DNA of 64,000 bases from Bacillota bacterium (GCA_023412855.1 JAEZRJ010000078.1:79673-143672); one strand, 5' to 3'; counted from the stretch's first letter, positions 7,610 through 16,217 are shown. Notes: generated from the sequence alone by a model not told the origin. Numbers and translations: made by a program.

Positions 7610-10492
7610 TTAATATCCCAAATAGCTGATATTCAAATCCACAGAACCGCTTATACCCGATACGGAACCCTTGGAGGAATACTGCCACAGATCGTATTTC
7701 GTCGCCGAATAGCTGGGGGCAGCCGCATATTGAGCCAGCCATATTTTATAGCCGGTAAGGCTTGCCGTATTGATATATGAGGTCAGCCATGTCTTGTTCG
7801 CATAGATTCCTGCCGTATATCCTGAGTTTTGAATAGTCTGGCAGAATGCTTTGCAGACTGCAGTCCTCGCATCTTTGCCGATGCTGTCTGCCCGTCCGCC
7901 GCTAGGCTCTACATCCAAAAATACAGGATAAGAAATTTTATAACCGCTGACCAGGCTTGCCACCATGGAGGCTTCCTCAACCGCTTCCACCTCGTTTACC
8001 GCCTGCGTAAAGAAGTACACTCCCACCTTAAGGCCTGCTGCCGAAGCTCCTTGAATATTGGAGCGGAACTTCGGGTCCTCAATCAGGGCTCCCGTGCTGG
8101 AGCCGCGGTAACCGCAGCGGATGATAACATAAGACACGCCGGAATTCTTCACAGCGTTCCAATCGATATTTCCGTTCCACTTGGATACGTCGATTCCCAT
8201 ATTGCCGGAGGAGGAAGATAATGCTCCGTCGCTGCCGAAATTATATTTCGCTCCTTGAATAATCTGTTCACCGGTTACCTTATTGCCGTCCGCATTGAAA
8301 TAATAAGTCTTGCCATCGATGGTCTGCCAGCCTGTATATTTGTACTCGGCAGCTGCCGATGACAATTTATAAAATTTATCCGCTTTGAAATAATCGGAGT
8401 AAACGGCTTCTCTGAACTTGCTGTCCGTCTCCTTAACATAGAGCTGATTGCCGGAATTGTCCTTCAACTTTGTGGCGCTGTCATTTTCCGGATTAGTCTT
8501 AACGGTAACTTCGCAGGTCGCTGCGATAGAATTATCTGCATTGCTCATCGCCTTAATTGTCGCAGTTCCGGCACTCACACCGGTTACCGTGCCGTCACCT
8601 GACACTGTCGCTGCCGCACTGTTGCTGGAAGACCATGTAATGGAGACATCCGACGCATTTTTTACTTCCGCAGTAAGCTTAAATGTCTTTTCTGTAAGCA
8701 CCTTTCCGGTAGCTGCGCTGATTGTAATGGAAGGCTTCACCTTCTCAGGCTCTATAACTGTTACCGTACAGGTCGCTATATGTCCGGTAGATGTTTTAGC
8801 TGTAATATCCGCTGTTCCGGCACTCACTGCCGCGATAGTTCCTGCTGCTACCGATACGACTCCTGCATTGCTGCTGTTCCACTCCACCGCATTTCCTGCT
8901 GGATCCGTGGTTGCCGTCAAAACAGCAGTCTCTCCCGTTTTCAAAGAAAGGCTGGTTTTGTCCAGACTGACCTTTATCTCGGTGACCGCAGGTGGTGGTG
9001 TTGTATCTGTGGGTGTTGTCCCCGTATCCACAGGTGTTGTTGCAGTGCCCGAAGCTGTCGTATCGGTCGTTGGCGCTGTAGTACCTGCCGCCGTCTGATC
9101 TGTGGTCGCTGCCGCAAAACGAAGGAATTCGCTCGCTTTTACAAGGGTGTTGGGGTCCGTAATCTTATCCTTCGACACTTCCTCATAACCGGCCTCGGTT
9201 CCCGATCCGTTTAACGCCGTCTTCGTGGATTCCACCCACGCTACCGTATCCGTAAGAACGGATTCAACCGCCGTTTCCTGCTTCTTCGTATCCTCCGCCG
9301 CAACGTTAACGTCGGATTCTTTCTTTACTTCATCGGAAACATCCACCTTCTTATATTCGATTTTATCCTTTATGGTAACCGACACGCTTTCCGTGGAAAA
9401 GGTATAATCCTCCGCACCGGAAATACTTGCCATAGCAACACTGCATTTACCCGCCGCCATATCGGTCCGATAAATAATTCCGTCTTTGTCTTCATCCTTC
9501 AGCGTGTAGGTTTTCCCTCCCGCATCCGTAATATTTACTTCAAAGGGCACGCTTGCTACCAGCTTGCCGGTCGCGCTGTTCACGAACTTTATCTTTAAGT
9601 CCTTTTGCATGGAGCTAAGGTGCATCTCTACTTTGACTGCCTCCGTCGTCTCCAGCTCCTTCTCCTCGTACTCCGTCACCGCCTCGGCCATTTCTTCCTG
9701 AACAGCCACCTTAGCTGCCTGCGCGTCAGCCACTGCCAAAAGCCCGCTTTCTCCGATAACTTCGATTCCTTCCATTCCGGCGCCAATCTCCTGAAAGGAA
9801 GCCACCTGCATATCAGCCGCCTTTGCGTCCGCATACATCGTACATGTCACAATGGCAAAAACCATGATCAGAGCACCGGTAGATGCCACAATTCTATCGA
9901 TGGTATCCATATACTTTATTTTATACCACAGACGGCTTTCTTTACCATTATGCCTTCTATCCCGTGAGTTCTTAGCTGCTGCTTTTGTCTTTTTGTCTGA
10001 AGTACTTTTTCGATGCTCCAATGCGTATTCTTTCTTAGACGATGTCTTCTGTTCGGCCGCCGTTTCTTTCTTGGCTGATGTCTTCTTCTCAGTCGGCGCG
10101 TCTTTCTTCTTGACCGCTATCCTCTTCTCAGTCGGCGCGTCTTTCTTCTTGACCGCTATCTTCTTCTCAGTCAGCGCGTCTTTTTTCTTGACCGCTGCCT
10201 TCTTCTCAGTCGGCGCGTCTTTCTTCTTGACCGCCATCTTCTTCTCAGTCGAAGTTTCTTTCTTCTTAGACGATGTTTTCTTTTTTAGCGGAGCGCTTTC
10301 TCTCTCCCTGGAATACCCTTTTTCCTCCAGTTCTTCACTTCCCCCAGAGTATTCATCTTCATCATAAAACTCGTCCTCATCATAATAGTCATTTTCATCC
10401 AAATCCATGAAATTTAAATCTTTTATATGATCAAAATTATTAATTTCGTTCTCCATAATAAAATCATCGAATCTTCTATTCTCTTTTTTCAT
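7610..10492 (-). CDS. Large membrane-anchored GH25 lysozyme with BIG2 domains
   Basis: This 960-residue protein has an ordered multi-domain build. Residues 1-60 are very acidic. Residues ~68-180 are a lysine-rich, probably cytoplasmic, region with a 13-residue unit (AVKKKDAPTEKKx) repeated four times. Residues ~200-222 form one membrane helix. A beta domain starts at LKIKFVNSATGKLVASVPF, like that of the paralogue at 3.8 kb. A Thr/Pro linker and two bacterial Ig-like (BIG2) domains follow at ~505-665, then one cell-wall-binding-type repeat (YTGWQTIDGKTYYFNADG). The C-terminal GH25 lysozyme starts at MGIDVSKWN (~764), with DVE of VFLDVEP as catalytic residues. Cell-wall cleavage is expected from family knowledge; the large charged cytoplasmic part is unusual. 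It is transcribed alone from its own promoter. Confidence 0.92.
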   Translation of the reverse strand: MKKENRRFDDFIMENEINNFDHIKDLNFMDLDENDYYDEDEFYDEDEYSGGSEELEEKGYSRERESAPLKKKTSSKKKETSTEKKMAVKKKDAPTEKKAAVKKKDALTEKKIAVKKKDAPTEKRIAVKKKDAPTEKKTSAKKETAAEQKTSSKKEYALEHRKSTSDKKTKAAAKNSRDRRHNGKESRLWYKIKYMDTIDRIVASTGALIMVFAIVTCTMYADAKAADMQVASFQEIGAGMEGIEVIGESGLLAVADAQAAKVAVQEEMAEAVTEYEEKELETTEAVKVEMHLSSMQKDLKIKFVNSATGKLVASVPFEVNITDAGGKTYTLKDEDKDGIIYRTDMAAGKCSVAMASISGAEDYTFSTESVSVTIKDKIEYKKVDVSDEVKKESDVNVAAEDTKKQETAVESVLTDTVAWVESTKTALNGSGTEAGYEEVSKDKITDPNTLVKASEFLRFAAATTDQTAAGTTAPTTDTTASGTATTPVDTGTTPTDTTPPPAVTEIKVSLDKTSLSLKTGETAVLTATTDPAGNAVEWNSSNAGVVSVAAGTIAAVSAGTADITAKTSTGHIATCTVTVIEPEKVKPSITISAATGKVLTEKTFKLTAEVKNASDVSITWSSSNSAAATVSGDGTVTGVSAGTATIKAMSNADNSIAATCEVTVKTNPENDSATKLKDNSGNQLYVKETDSKFREAVYSDYFKADKFYKLSSAAAEYKYTGWQTIDGKTYYFNADGNKVTGEQIIQGAKYNFGSDGALSSSSGNMGIDVSKWNGNIDWNAVKNSGVSYVIIRCGYRGSSTGALIEDPKFRSNIQGASAAGLKVGVYFFTQAVNEVEAVEEASMVASLVSGYKISYPVFLDVEPSGGRADSIGKDARTAVCKAFCQTIQNSGYTAGIYANKTWLTSYINTASLTGYKIWLAQYAAAPSYSATKYDLWQYSSKGSVSGISGSVDLNISYLGY
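10083..10250 (-). repeat. 39-bp tandem repeat inside the lysozyme gene
   Basis: Four near-identical 39-base units (10083-10121, 10122-10160, 10161-10199, 10200-10238) plus a partial one encode the repeated VKKKDAPTEKK-type 13-mer. Copy number could vary between strains by slippage, because the units keep the reading frame. Confidence 0.85.
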
Positions 10493-10530
10493 TGCTTATG
10501 TAAACCCCTCCCAAATAATCATTTGGCAAT

Positions 10531-10559
10531 ATATTAACATAAAAAATCCCTTTTTTCAA
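10531..10559 (-). promoter_or_regulatory. Sigma-A-like promoter for the large GH25 gene
   Basis: On the minus strand TTGAAA (10554-10559), exactly 17 bases and TAATAT (10531-10536) precede the gene start by about 40 bases. GGGAGGGG is the ribosome binding site. The rest of the 10493-10809 gap is AT-rich and shows no other clear element. Confidence 0.6.
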
Positions 10560-10809
10560 TGTTTTTCACCATATCGCTCCTTTTTCTGACTTCTTCTCCC
10601 AGTGTAACGTATATCATAAATCTATGAGCGCTTTTTGCCGTACTTTTTTCATGATTTACATATTTTTCATCAATTGTATGGTTAAATTAGTATTTTTTCG
10701 AATTTTGTCGATGAATTACTCGATTAAGTTATTGACTTTTTTCGTCATAACTGACACAATTAAAAACAGGCTTAATTATATTATGTTATTGGAAAAGGGG
10801 ATTTTTTTC

Positions 10810-11067
10810 ATGATGTACATGCACTATTGCAAACCTTGTCATCGGGTTCACATGCTAAATGGTCACAAGATGACATGTCCAAAATGCGGAGGAGCTATTA
10901 TTGAGCTTCGCATTCCATACATGGATTACGTCTGTATGGATATGGCACAGAGAAGCGCTTTTAAAGAGCAATGTGCCGATAAGGAACAATTAAAGGAGCT
11001 CAGCACCACCTATCGCATGTATAAGTACAGCAAGTGGTATAAGGAGCTCAACAATCAGCACTGCTGA
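10810..11067 (+). CDS. Small zinc-ribbon-like protein of unknown function
   Basis: This 85-residue protein starts at MMYMHYCKPCHRVHML. The longer open frame upstream (from 10624) is rejected because its sequence is AT-rich promoter-like DNA and because AGGGG lies about ten bases before 10810. CKPC near residue 6 and CPKC near residue 22 make a four-cysteine knuckle, with histidines between them. The C-terminal half is charged and helical (KEQLKELSTTYRMYKYSKWYKEL). Such proteins may bind zinc and nucleic acid or protein partners, but no function can be assigned. It is monocistronic: a strong hairpin terminator follows at 11102. Confidence 0.75.
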   Translation: MMYMHYCKPCHRVHMLNGHKMTCPKCGGAIIELRIPYMDYVCMDMAQRSAFKEQCADKEQLKELSTTYRMYKYSKWYKELNNQHC

Positions 11068-11101
11068 CAAAATCGGGGTATTACAAGGAAGAACGAGAAG
11101 G

Positions 11102-11150
11102 AATATGAGTCGGATAAAATAAATCTTAAAATTTTATCCGGCTCATATTT
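11102..11150 (+). terminator. Hairpin terminator after the zinc-ribbon gene
   Basis: A 19-bp stem (11102-11120 with 11132-11150, one G-T pair) and a loop of about ten bases, AAATCTTAAA, follow the stop codon by 35 bases. The tail TTTGTATGGATTTTTG is only partly U-rich. Confidence 0.7.
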
Positions 11151-11184
11151 TGTATGGATTTTTGAAATAAATAATAGTACAATA

Positions 11185-11420
11185 GTTACTATTCAGCCTA
11201 TTGCTTCCTGTCAGCAATGTATTCACAGGAGTACTGTTGCGTTGTTACTGTTCACACAGTAGCTTGACATTTACTGTTAAGCTGCGTAAGAACGTGATTC
11301 AAGAAATGATTTCTGCTTCGCAGAGCGAATTTTATATGCAAAATTTTTGCATTGCAGAAATCATGCGTTAATTCACGCGCGGAATAAAAATACTCCGCGA
11401 TATGGAGGCTGAATAGTAAC
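11185..11420. repeat. R3 repeat with an R1 copy nested inside
   Basis: The outer tips are perfect 14-bp inverted repeats, GTTACTATTCAGCC (11185-11198) and GGCTGAATAGTAAC (11407-11420). Inside, from 11244 to about 11370, lies an R1 copy in reverse orientation (GTTACTGTTCACACAGTAGC to GCAGAAATCATGCGTTA). The arrangement reads as R1 inserted into R3. The right R3 tip sits 30 bases before the SGNH gene and abuts a TATAAT-like box. Confidence 0.75.
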
Positions 11421-11450
11421 GTATAATATACGCTCATCGGAGGAATCGTT

Positions 11451-12437
11451 ATGGAAAATGGAAATGAAAATAAAAATGAAAATAAGAAATTATCGTTTAA
11501 CTGGCATTATATACTTCTCGGCGCAATTCTTATCATTGCGGCGGTTGCCATCGTAAAGCTCGTTATCTGGAACATCGGAACCCGGTCCGATTACGACCCT
11601 AACAATCTGGCAGAGGGTTACGACATCGAAGCACTTGACACCATCATTCCCTTAAGCGAAGCAAAACTGCAGGGCCGAACGGACGACGGAGAGAACACTA
11701 TTCTCTGTCTTGGAGGCAATCCTCTTACCGATGAAATGGGGCAAAATGGCTTTACTGCCCTCTTAGCACAAAAAACGGGGTCTACCGTATATAACGGCGG
11801 ATTTCCTGATTCCAGTATCGCGGCGAAATACTCCGCTTACAACGAAGGATATCCGAAAGATAACTTCAATCTTCCTTACGTGGCAAAAAGCATTGCAAGC
11901 AAGGACTTCGCTGCTTTAACATCCGCGGCAGCAGGGGAACAAGATGAAAGATATGCTCAGTCGGCAGAAACCTTGGAGTCCATCGATTACAATAAAATAG
12001 ACACCATCGTAATCATGTATGACGCTATCGATTATTTGGAAAAAGTTCCTTCCGACAATCCAAACGATCCTTATGAGCTCAGCACTTATACCGGCGGCCT
12101 TCGAAACGCCATCGAGGCAATTCAGGAAGCATACCCCTATATCCGTATCTTCGTCATGTCCCATACCTTTGCGCAGTGCATCGATGAGAACGGCAATTAC
12201 CAGAACGGAGGCACTGTTGACCTTGGAAACGGAGCTCTTCCCCATTATCTGGTAAAGGAAGTAGATGTGGCGATTTCCTGTGGCGTGTCCGTCATCGACA
12301 ACTATTACGGCACAATAAACGAGGATAACTATAAGGATTATATGACCGACTATATCCATTTAAATGATGCCGGAAGAAAAGCTCTTGCCGATCGCCTGGC
12401 AGAGGTTATAAATACCGGACACACTTCTTCCAAATAG
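11451..12437 (+). CDS. Membrane-anchored SGNH-fold protein, probably divergent
   Basis: This 328-residue protein has one N-terminal membrane helix (residues ~17-40) and an extracellular SGNH-hydrolase-like domain. The block V signature is present as DYIHLNDAGR (Asp and His, near residue 303). The expected GDS nucleophile motif reads LCLGGNPLTDE, and the block III GxND motif reads YDAIDYLE, so the usual serine and asparagine seem to be missing. It may bind or modify glycans by another mechanism, or be a non-catalytic member. GGAGG lies seven bases before ATG. It is on the opposite strand to the MBOAT/SGNH pair at 12.6-15.3 kb, with which it is convergent. A functional link to acyl transfer is inferred from position. 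Confidence 0.78.
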   Translation: MENGNENKNENKKLSFNWHYILLGAILIIAAVAIVKLVIWNIGTRSDYDPNNLAEGYDIEALDTIIPLSEAKLQGRTDDGENTILCLGGNPLTDEMGQNGFTALLAQKTGSTVYNGGFPDSSIAAKYSAYNEGYPKDNFNLPYVAKSIASKDFAALTSAAAGEQDERYAQSAETLESIDYNKIDTIVIMYDAIDYLEKVPSDNPNDPYELSTYTGGLRNAIEAIQEAYPYIRIFVMSHTFAQCIDENGNYQNGGTVDLGNGALPHYLVKEVDVAISCGVSVIDNYYGTINEDNYKDYMTDYIHLNDAGRKALADRLAEVINTGHTSSK

Positions 12438-12454
12438 AATCTTTCCGCTAACGA

Positions 12455-12499
12455 AACGGGAACGGCAGTTTTGCTCTGTCGCTCCCGTTATTTTATTTC
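12455..12499 (+). terminator. Terminator after the SGNH gene
   Basis: AACGGGA (12455-12461) pairs with TCCCGTT (12483-12489), with further pairing of CGGCAG and CTGTCG inside, followed by ATTTTATTTC. The U-rich tail also forms the outer arm of the neighbouring R2 hairpin. Confidence 0.7.
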
Positions 12500-12610
12500 A
12501 TAGGAAAGTGCTCCTATGAAATAAAAATAGATACACAGCTACGCGCGGAACAAAAGCTGTGCTGCCAAACTTTGGTCACAGAAGTGGGCGAAGCACACTT
12601 TTGTTCTTCC
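12491..12610. repeat. R2 repeat with a 15-bp foldback end
   Basis: The left end is a perfect 15-bp hairpin (12491-12505 with 12512-12526) around the loop AAGTGC. The body has imperfect inverted ends, GGAACAAAAGCTGTGCT and GAAGCACACTTTTGTTC. The same body and core hairpin occur at 59.79 kb, and the body also at 16.3 kb. It lies between convergent genes. Confidence 0.75.
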
Positions 12611-12622
12611 AGTTTTTTGTAA

Positions 12623-13675
12623 TCAGTATTCTACTGAAAACAACTCTTCAAAATCATAAGACGCAACAATATCCCTCATCTTTGTAAGCTCCTTATGAAG
12701 ATTCTCCTTTGTCACTTCGCACTCACCCGAAGTAAAACATTCCGTCATATAGCGGTTAATATCCGGATGGTAATGACTATAATCCGCATAATTGTCTAAA
12801 TCACTTATAATCCATTCCTGATCGGGGAAAAAAAACACTCTCACATTATCATATTCCAACAGACGCTCCGTCAGGTACTCGTATTCCCGCAGGGTAGCTT
12901 CCATATGATTTTCCCTCAAAACGTCATTCCAAAATAAGATACTGTAAGGGGGATAAAAAATATAAAATTCCGTATCCGGATTCGCTTCAATATAGGGACA
13001 GATGTTCGTATCCAGATTCGCCTTTACATTGCGCACGTAATTTTCGGGATCCGCCTCCGCCTCCACAAGCTCCGGCTGCTCGTAGTTATGCATTACCCAT
13101 TGTTTATTATAGTATTCCTCTGTCCACCAGCTTGCATAAACGGTAGCCAGATCCGTCTTGTCCGGATCTGCAAGCGGCCTTAAAATATATTCCAAAAGCA
13201 CGTCCTTATTCAGCACATAGGAAATATCATTCCACACATTATCATCATACAAATATTTTGGAATCGGATACTTCGTCTCCTCCACTCCTCCGGTATATGT
13301 AATCACATCTATTCCCAAAAAGGCTGCCTTCACCTTATGACCGCTTCCAAAAACAATGTCCATGATGTTCGCCTGGTCCTTGGGAAACGCACCGCTATAG
13401 CTGAGCTTCAAAGTCTTAAGCCCCATCAGCTCCTGAAACCAGTTCGTATTGAAGTTTACTGTCATGGAGGAGCCGAGAATCACACTGTCGTAGTCCATGT
13501 GTTTCGCCATTCCCGGATTCTGATTGATCTGATTGTCCACCACGTAAGGAAAGTCCTCCAGCGGTTCATGATATTGAAAAAACGGATCCACGTAAACCAC
13601 AAGGAGTATTACTGCTGCCGCTGCCGCCGCAAGCGTTACAATAAATGTTAATAGCCACTTTTTATATTGTTTCAT
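12623..13675 (-). CDS. SGNH-like partner of an MBOAT acyltransferase (DltD/AlgX-like)
   Basis: This 350-residue protein has an N-terminal membrane helix (residues ~8-28) followed by an extracellular domain. DSVILGSSMTVNF near residue 63 holds the GSS/GxS nucleophile motif. HYHPDINRYMTE near residue 305 can supply the Asp/His pair, as in DltD- and AlgX-type proteins. Those proteins accept or transfer acyl groups passed through the membrane by MBOAT proteins. The MBOAT gene lies directly upstream on the same strand (stop 13741, start 13675), which is the usual two-gene arrangement. The substrate is presumably the surface polysaccharide; neither acyl group nor acceptor can be read from the sequence. 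Confidence 0.82.
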   Translation of the reverse strand: MKQYKKWLLTFIVTLAAAAAAVILLVVYVDPFFQYHEPLEDFPYVVDNQINQNPGMAKHMDYDSVILGSSMTVNFNTNWFQELMGLKTLKLSYSGAFPKDQANIMDIVFGSGHKVKAAFLGIDVITYTGGVEETKYPIPKYLYDDNVWNDISYVLNKDVLLEYILRPLADPDKTDLATVYASWWTEEYYNKQWVMHNYEQPELVEAEADPENYVRNVKANLDTNICPYIEANPDTEFYIFYPPYSILFWNDVLRENHMEATLREYEYLTERLLEYDNVRVFFFPDQEWIISDLDNYADYSHYHPDINRYMTECFTSGECEVTKENLHKELTKMRDIVASYDFEELFSVEY

Positions 13676-13740
13676 TCTCTTTTATTCCTCAAGCTTTTCA
13701 AGTACATACCGATTGGCATACTCCCAAAGTATTGCTCCCA

Positions 13741-15261
13741 TTAAAAGTTAAAGTAAAGAAAACTGCTGACATTTGAAAAAGCCAGGACACACCACAGGAA
13801 CAATCCTGCCATTATCACTGCCGACCACACTCTCGGCTTTATTTTTTCGGAAATCTCCATCGCATTTTTGCCGAAAAACACGAGCAGAAGGGAAAACGCC
13901 GTTATGACGAACATCATAATATAATGTCCGTATTCCCAACTATCCAGATGAAGCACTTTTAAGACATACCAGAACTCATCCAGGTTAAAGTATTCGGCAA
14001 GATTCTTATTTACGCGGGTAAATCCGCCCTTTATTACCAAACGCAATAGCTCGTTTCCCTGCGTCACGCTTTCCGCCCGGAAATATACCCACGTAACACT
14101 GACATATCCAAAGGTGAGCAGCACACTCATCCCGTGAAGGAATGATGTCTTCAAGTTATGTACCCTGCTTCCTTCTTCCGGTTTGGCTCTCCTTCTTTGC
14201 CACATACGGGTAAATACGTATAATAACCCGTGAAGCATTCCCCATAAAATAAAGTTCCATGAGTGGTTTATTCCCATTCCCGACCCATGCCACAGACCAC
14301 TGAGCAAAAATACGATCAGCAGATTGCGGTACATTCTCCATATGCCCTCTCGGTTTCCCCCAAGAGGAATATATACATATTTCGTGAAAAAGCGGCTCAA
14401 AGTAATATGCCATCGTTTCCAGAAATCCACAATGTTTCGCGCCTTATAGGGTGAGTTGAAATTTATCGGAAGCTCTATATTGAACATGCGGCTGATTCCT
14501 ATCGCCATATCTATATAACCGCTGAAATCGAAATAAAGCTGAAGTGCATAGAAAATCACCAAAAGTACGGCATCGGTACCGTGCATGCTTCCCAGGTTGG
14601 AATATCCATAGTCCACAGCTCCTCCGAAGGTATCTGCCAATACTACCTTTTTCAACATACCGAAAACAAACAGGCAAAGTCCTCTCATGAAACGTCCCGC
14701 ATCGAAGCCCCTTTTTCCGATTTGTTCAAATTCCGGCAACATCTGGGTATGGAAAACAATAGGCCCTTCCACCAGCTTGGGAAAATAAGAAATATACAGC
14801 ACATAGTCCATGAATCCACAGGATTTTATTTCTCCCCTGTAGTTATCCACCAAAAAGGAAATCTGTGAAAAAGTGAAAAAGCTGATTCCGATAGGAAGTG
14901 CGGCTTGTAAAAGCGGCAAATTTCCTCCTAATGCATTTATATTTTCGATAAAGAAATTAACATATTTAAAATAGGACAAAAGCCCCAGATTACCAAGGAT
15001 TCCAACTGCCAGAAGCATTTTTTTACAGTATGAAACACTTTCCTTCACCCGGCTCATCCCAAGAACAGTCCCGTAATTAAAAACCATACTTGCTATAAGA
15101 ATCAGCAGATACCCTGCTCGAAAACTTCCGTAAAACCAAAAGGATATTGCTATCAACCAGAGCTTCGCGCCTCTGCCTCCGCCTCTTTTTTCCAACAAAT
15201 AATAGATCAGAATGCATACTGGCAGAAAAGCAAATACAAATTCATATGAGTTAAATAACAT
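13741..15261 (-). CDS. MBOAT O-acyltransferase (AlgI/DltB-like), first copy
   Basis: This protein of about 506 residues has roughly ten membrane segments. It moves acyl groups from the cytoplasm to an outside acceptor in known systems. Family landmarks are the MLFNSYEFVFAFLPV start, ALPIGISFFTFSQISFLVDNYRGE, LYFDFSGYIDMAIGISRMFN, FWKRWHITLSRFFTKYVYIPLGG and the catalytic histidine in LSGLWHG. The C-terminus is SSFLYFNF, an aromatic F-x-Y-x-x-F tail also present in the other two MBOATs of this window. ATG 15261 is chosen over a GTG two codons earlier by comparison with the family start. The SGNH partner follows 65 bases downstream. Confidence 0.92.
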   Translation of the reverse strand: MLFNSYEFVFAFLPVCILIYYLLEKRGGGRGAKLWLIAISFWFYGSFRAGYLLILIASMVFNYGTVLGMSRVKESVSYCKKMLLAVGILGNLGLLSYFKYVNFFIENINALGGNLPLLQAALPIGISFFTFSQISFLVDNYRGEIKSCGFMDYVLYISYFPKLVEGPIVFHTQMLPEFEQIGKRGFDAGRFMRGLCLFVFGMLKKVVLADTFGGAVDYGYSNLGSMHGTDAVLLVIFYALQLYFDFSGYIDMAIGISRMFNIELPINFNSPYKARNIVDFWKRWHITLSRFFTKYVYIPLGGNREGIWRMYRNLLIVFLLSGLWHGSGMGINHSWNFILWGMLHGLLYVFTRMWQRRRAKPEEGSRVHNLKTSFLHGMSVLLTFGYVSVTWVYFRAESVTQGNELLRLVIKGGFTRVNKNLAEYFNLDEFWYVLKVLHLDSWEYGHYIMMFVITAFSLLLVFFGKNAMEISEKIKPRVWSAVIMAGLFLWCVLAFSNVSSFLYFNF

Positions 15262-15280
15262 CTTCACACCCGCCCAACTA

Positions 15281-15362
15281 GTTCCTATTCAGCCTTTGGC
15301 TGTTACTGTTCACTCCGTTCTCAGCAACACATGATGCACAGAAATTATGCATTCCGCATTAT
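15281..15362. repeat. R3/R1 repeat fragment
   Basis: GTTCCTATTCAGCC (R3 tip) at 15281 is followed by GTTACTGTTCACTCCG (R1 tip) at 15302. ATGCACAGAAATTATGCAT at about 15330-15348 is also found inside the R3 copy at 16.2 kb. It fills the gap between the MBOAT start and the C-terminal part of the split membrane gene. Confidence 0.65.
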
Positions 15363-15363
15363 T

Positions 15364-16188
15364 CTATTTCGTGCTTGCTGCCGCTACCGGATCGTAATAA
15401 ACCGGATAGCCGTCTATCGTATCCAGAAGCTCCAGACCAAAATTCTCGGGGGCCTGTGTCACTTCCTTGTTGTCAGGAAGAACGATGTACGTGCAATATC
15501 TCTCCCGCGTCAGCTTTAAGAGCTCCTCGATGTCGATAATCGTCGGATTGTTCATAATCGTATGCACCGGCTCCGCATACTGCCATTTCGGTTCTACCAT
15601 TTCCCTGCCGTAAAGCATCTGAATATCCGTATCGTACTGCCTTACGAAATAAACCAGATCCGTAGGAAAGACGGACCAAATTCTTTCTTCGCCATCCTCT
15701 GGAGCTATCAGGTCGCAAATATCGATTACTGTCTGAGGAAGATGATAGATATTCTCCGCCTTCGACATATATTGACTGGCATACACGTATTTTCCGCAAA
15801 AAGCGATTGCGATTGCCAAAGCGGCCAGCACCGCCCTCTTCACCCAGTCACCTTGACCGGGAGATATTCTTCCTTCCAGTTTATCATACAACAGGGCGGC
15901 CAGCTTCACTCCTGCGTAAGCAATAATAACGCCCATAGGAACAAGCCAGAGGACCCTGTAATAGGTATCCCCCTCTCCGCTCATCAGCCGCACGAACACT
16001 TTTCGGAAGATAGGAAAGAAAAATAAAAACAACAGCGTAAGCGGCGTATACACGAAGATGGCTCGCCGTATTCTATCCTTTTCCATAAAAAGCAGAAAGA
16101 CTAGCGACAATAAAAACAAGACTATCGTCAGACGGTTTCCCGCATAGTTTTTAAAAATGACCACGCTCTCCATAAAAATTCCATACAT
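15364..16188 (-). CDS. C-terminal part of a split large membrane protein
   Basis: This 274-residue frame has membrane segments near residues 15-32, 38-60, 78-100 and 118-138, then a soluble extracellular-type region (VIDICDLIAPEDGEERIWSVF onwards). It contains GDTYYRVLWLVPMG, a phrase I associate with long Lachnospiraceae membrane proteins of the polysaccharide type. AGGAG stands about ten bases before the ATG, so it could be translated alone. Removing the R3 element just upstream (16218-16412) with one copy of the flanking TCTTAAA puts this frame in register with the preceding frame (16415-17524), separated only by one TAA codon. It is therefore probably the 3' half of one original gene. Function unknown; possibly a GT-C-like or polymerase-like protein. 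Confidence 0.75.
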   Translation of the reverse strand: MYGIFMESVVIFKNYAGNRLTIVLFLLSLVFLLFMEKDRIRRAIFVYTPLTLLFLFFFPIFRKVFVRLMSGEGDTYYRVLWLVPMGVIIAYAGVKLAALLYDKLEGRISPGQGDWVKRAVLAALAIAIAFCGKYVYASQYMSKAENIYHLPQTVIDICDLIAPEDGEERIWSVFPTDLVYFVRQYDTDIQMLYGREMVEPKWQYAEPVHTIMNNPTIIDIEELLKLTRERYCTYIVLPDNKEVTQAPENFGLELLDTIDGYPVYYDPVAAASTK

Positions 16189-16217
16189 ACCAAAAATTCT
16201 CCTATTATATTCTTAAA

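Noticed and set aside
8448..9098. A 216-codon plus-strand frame opposite the large GH25 gene
   Set aside because: It mirrors the Thr/Val/Ala-rich BIG2 part of the real gene; low-complexity content, no ribosome binding site.
10083..10250. Regular repeats that could suggest a CRISPR array
   Set aside because: The 39-bp units are contiguous without spacers and keep a reading frame; no cas gene is present.
10624..10809. An upstream start for the zinc-ribbon protein
   Set aside because: The extra 62 codons are AT-rich, lack a ribosome binding site and contain promoter-like DNA.
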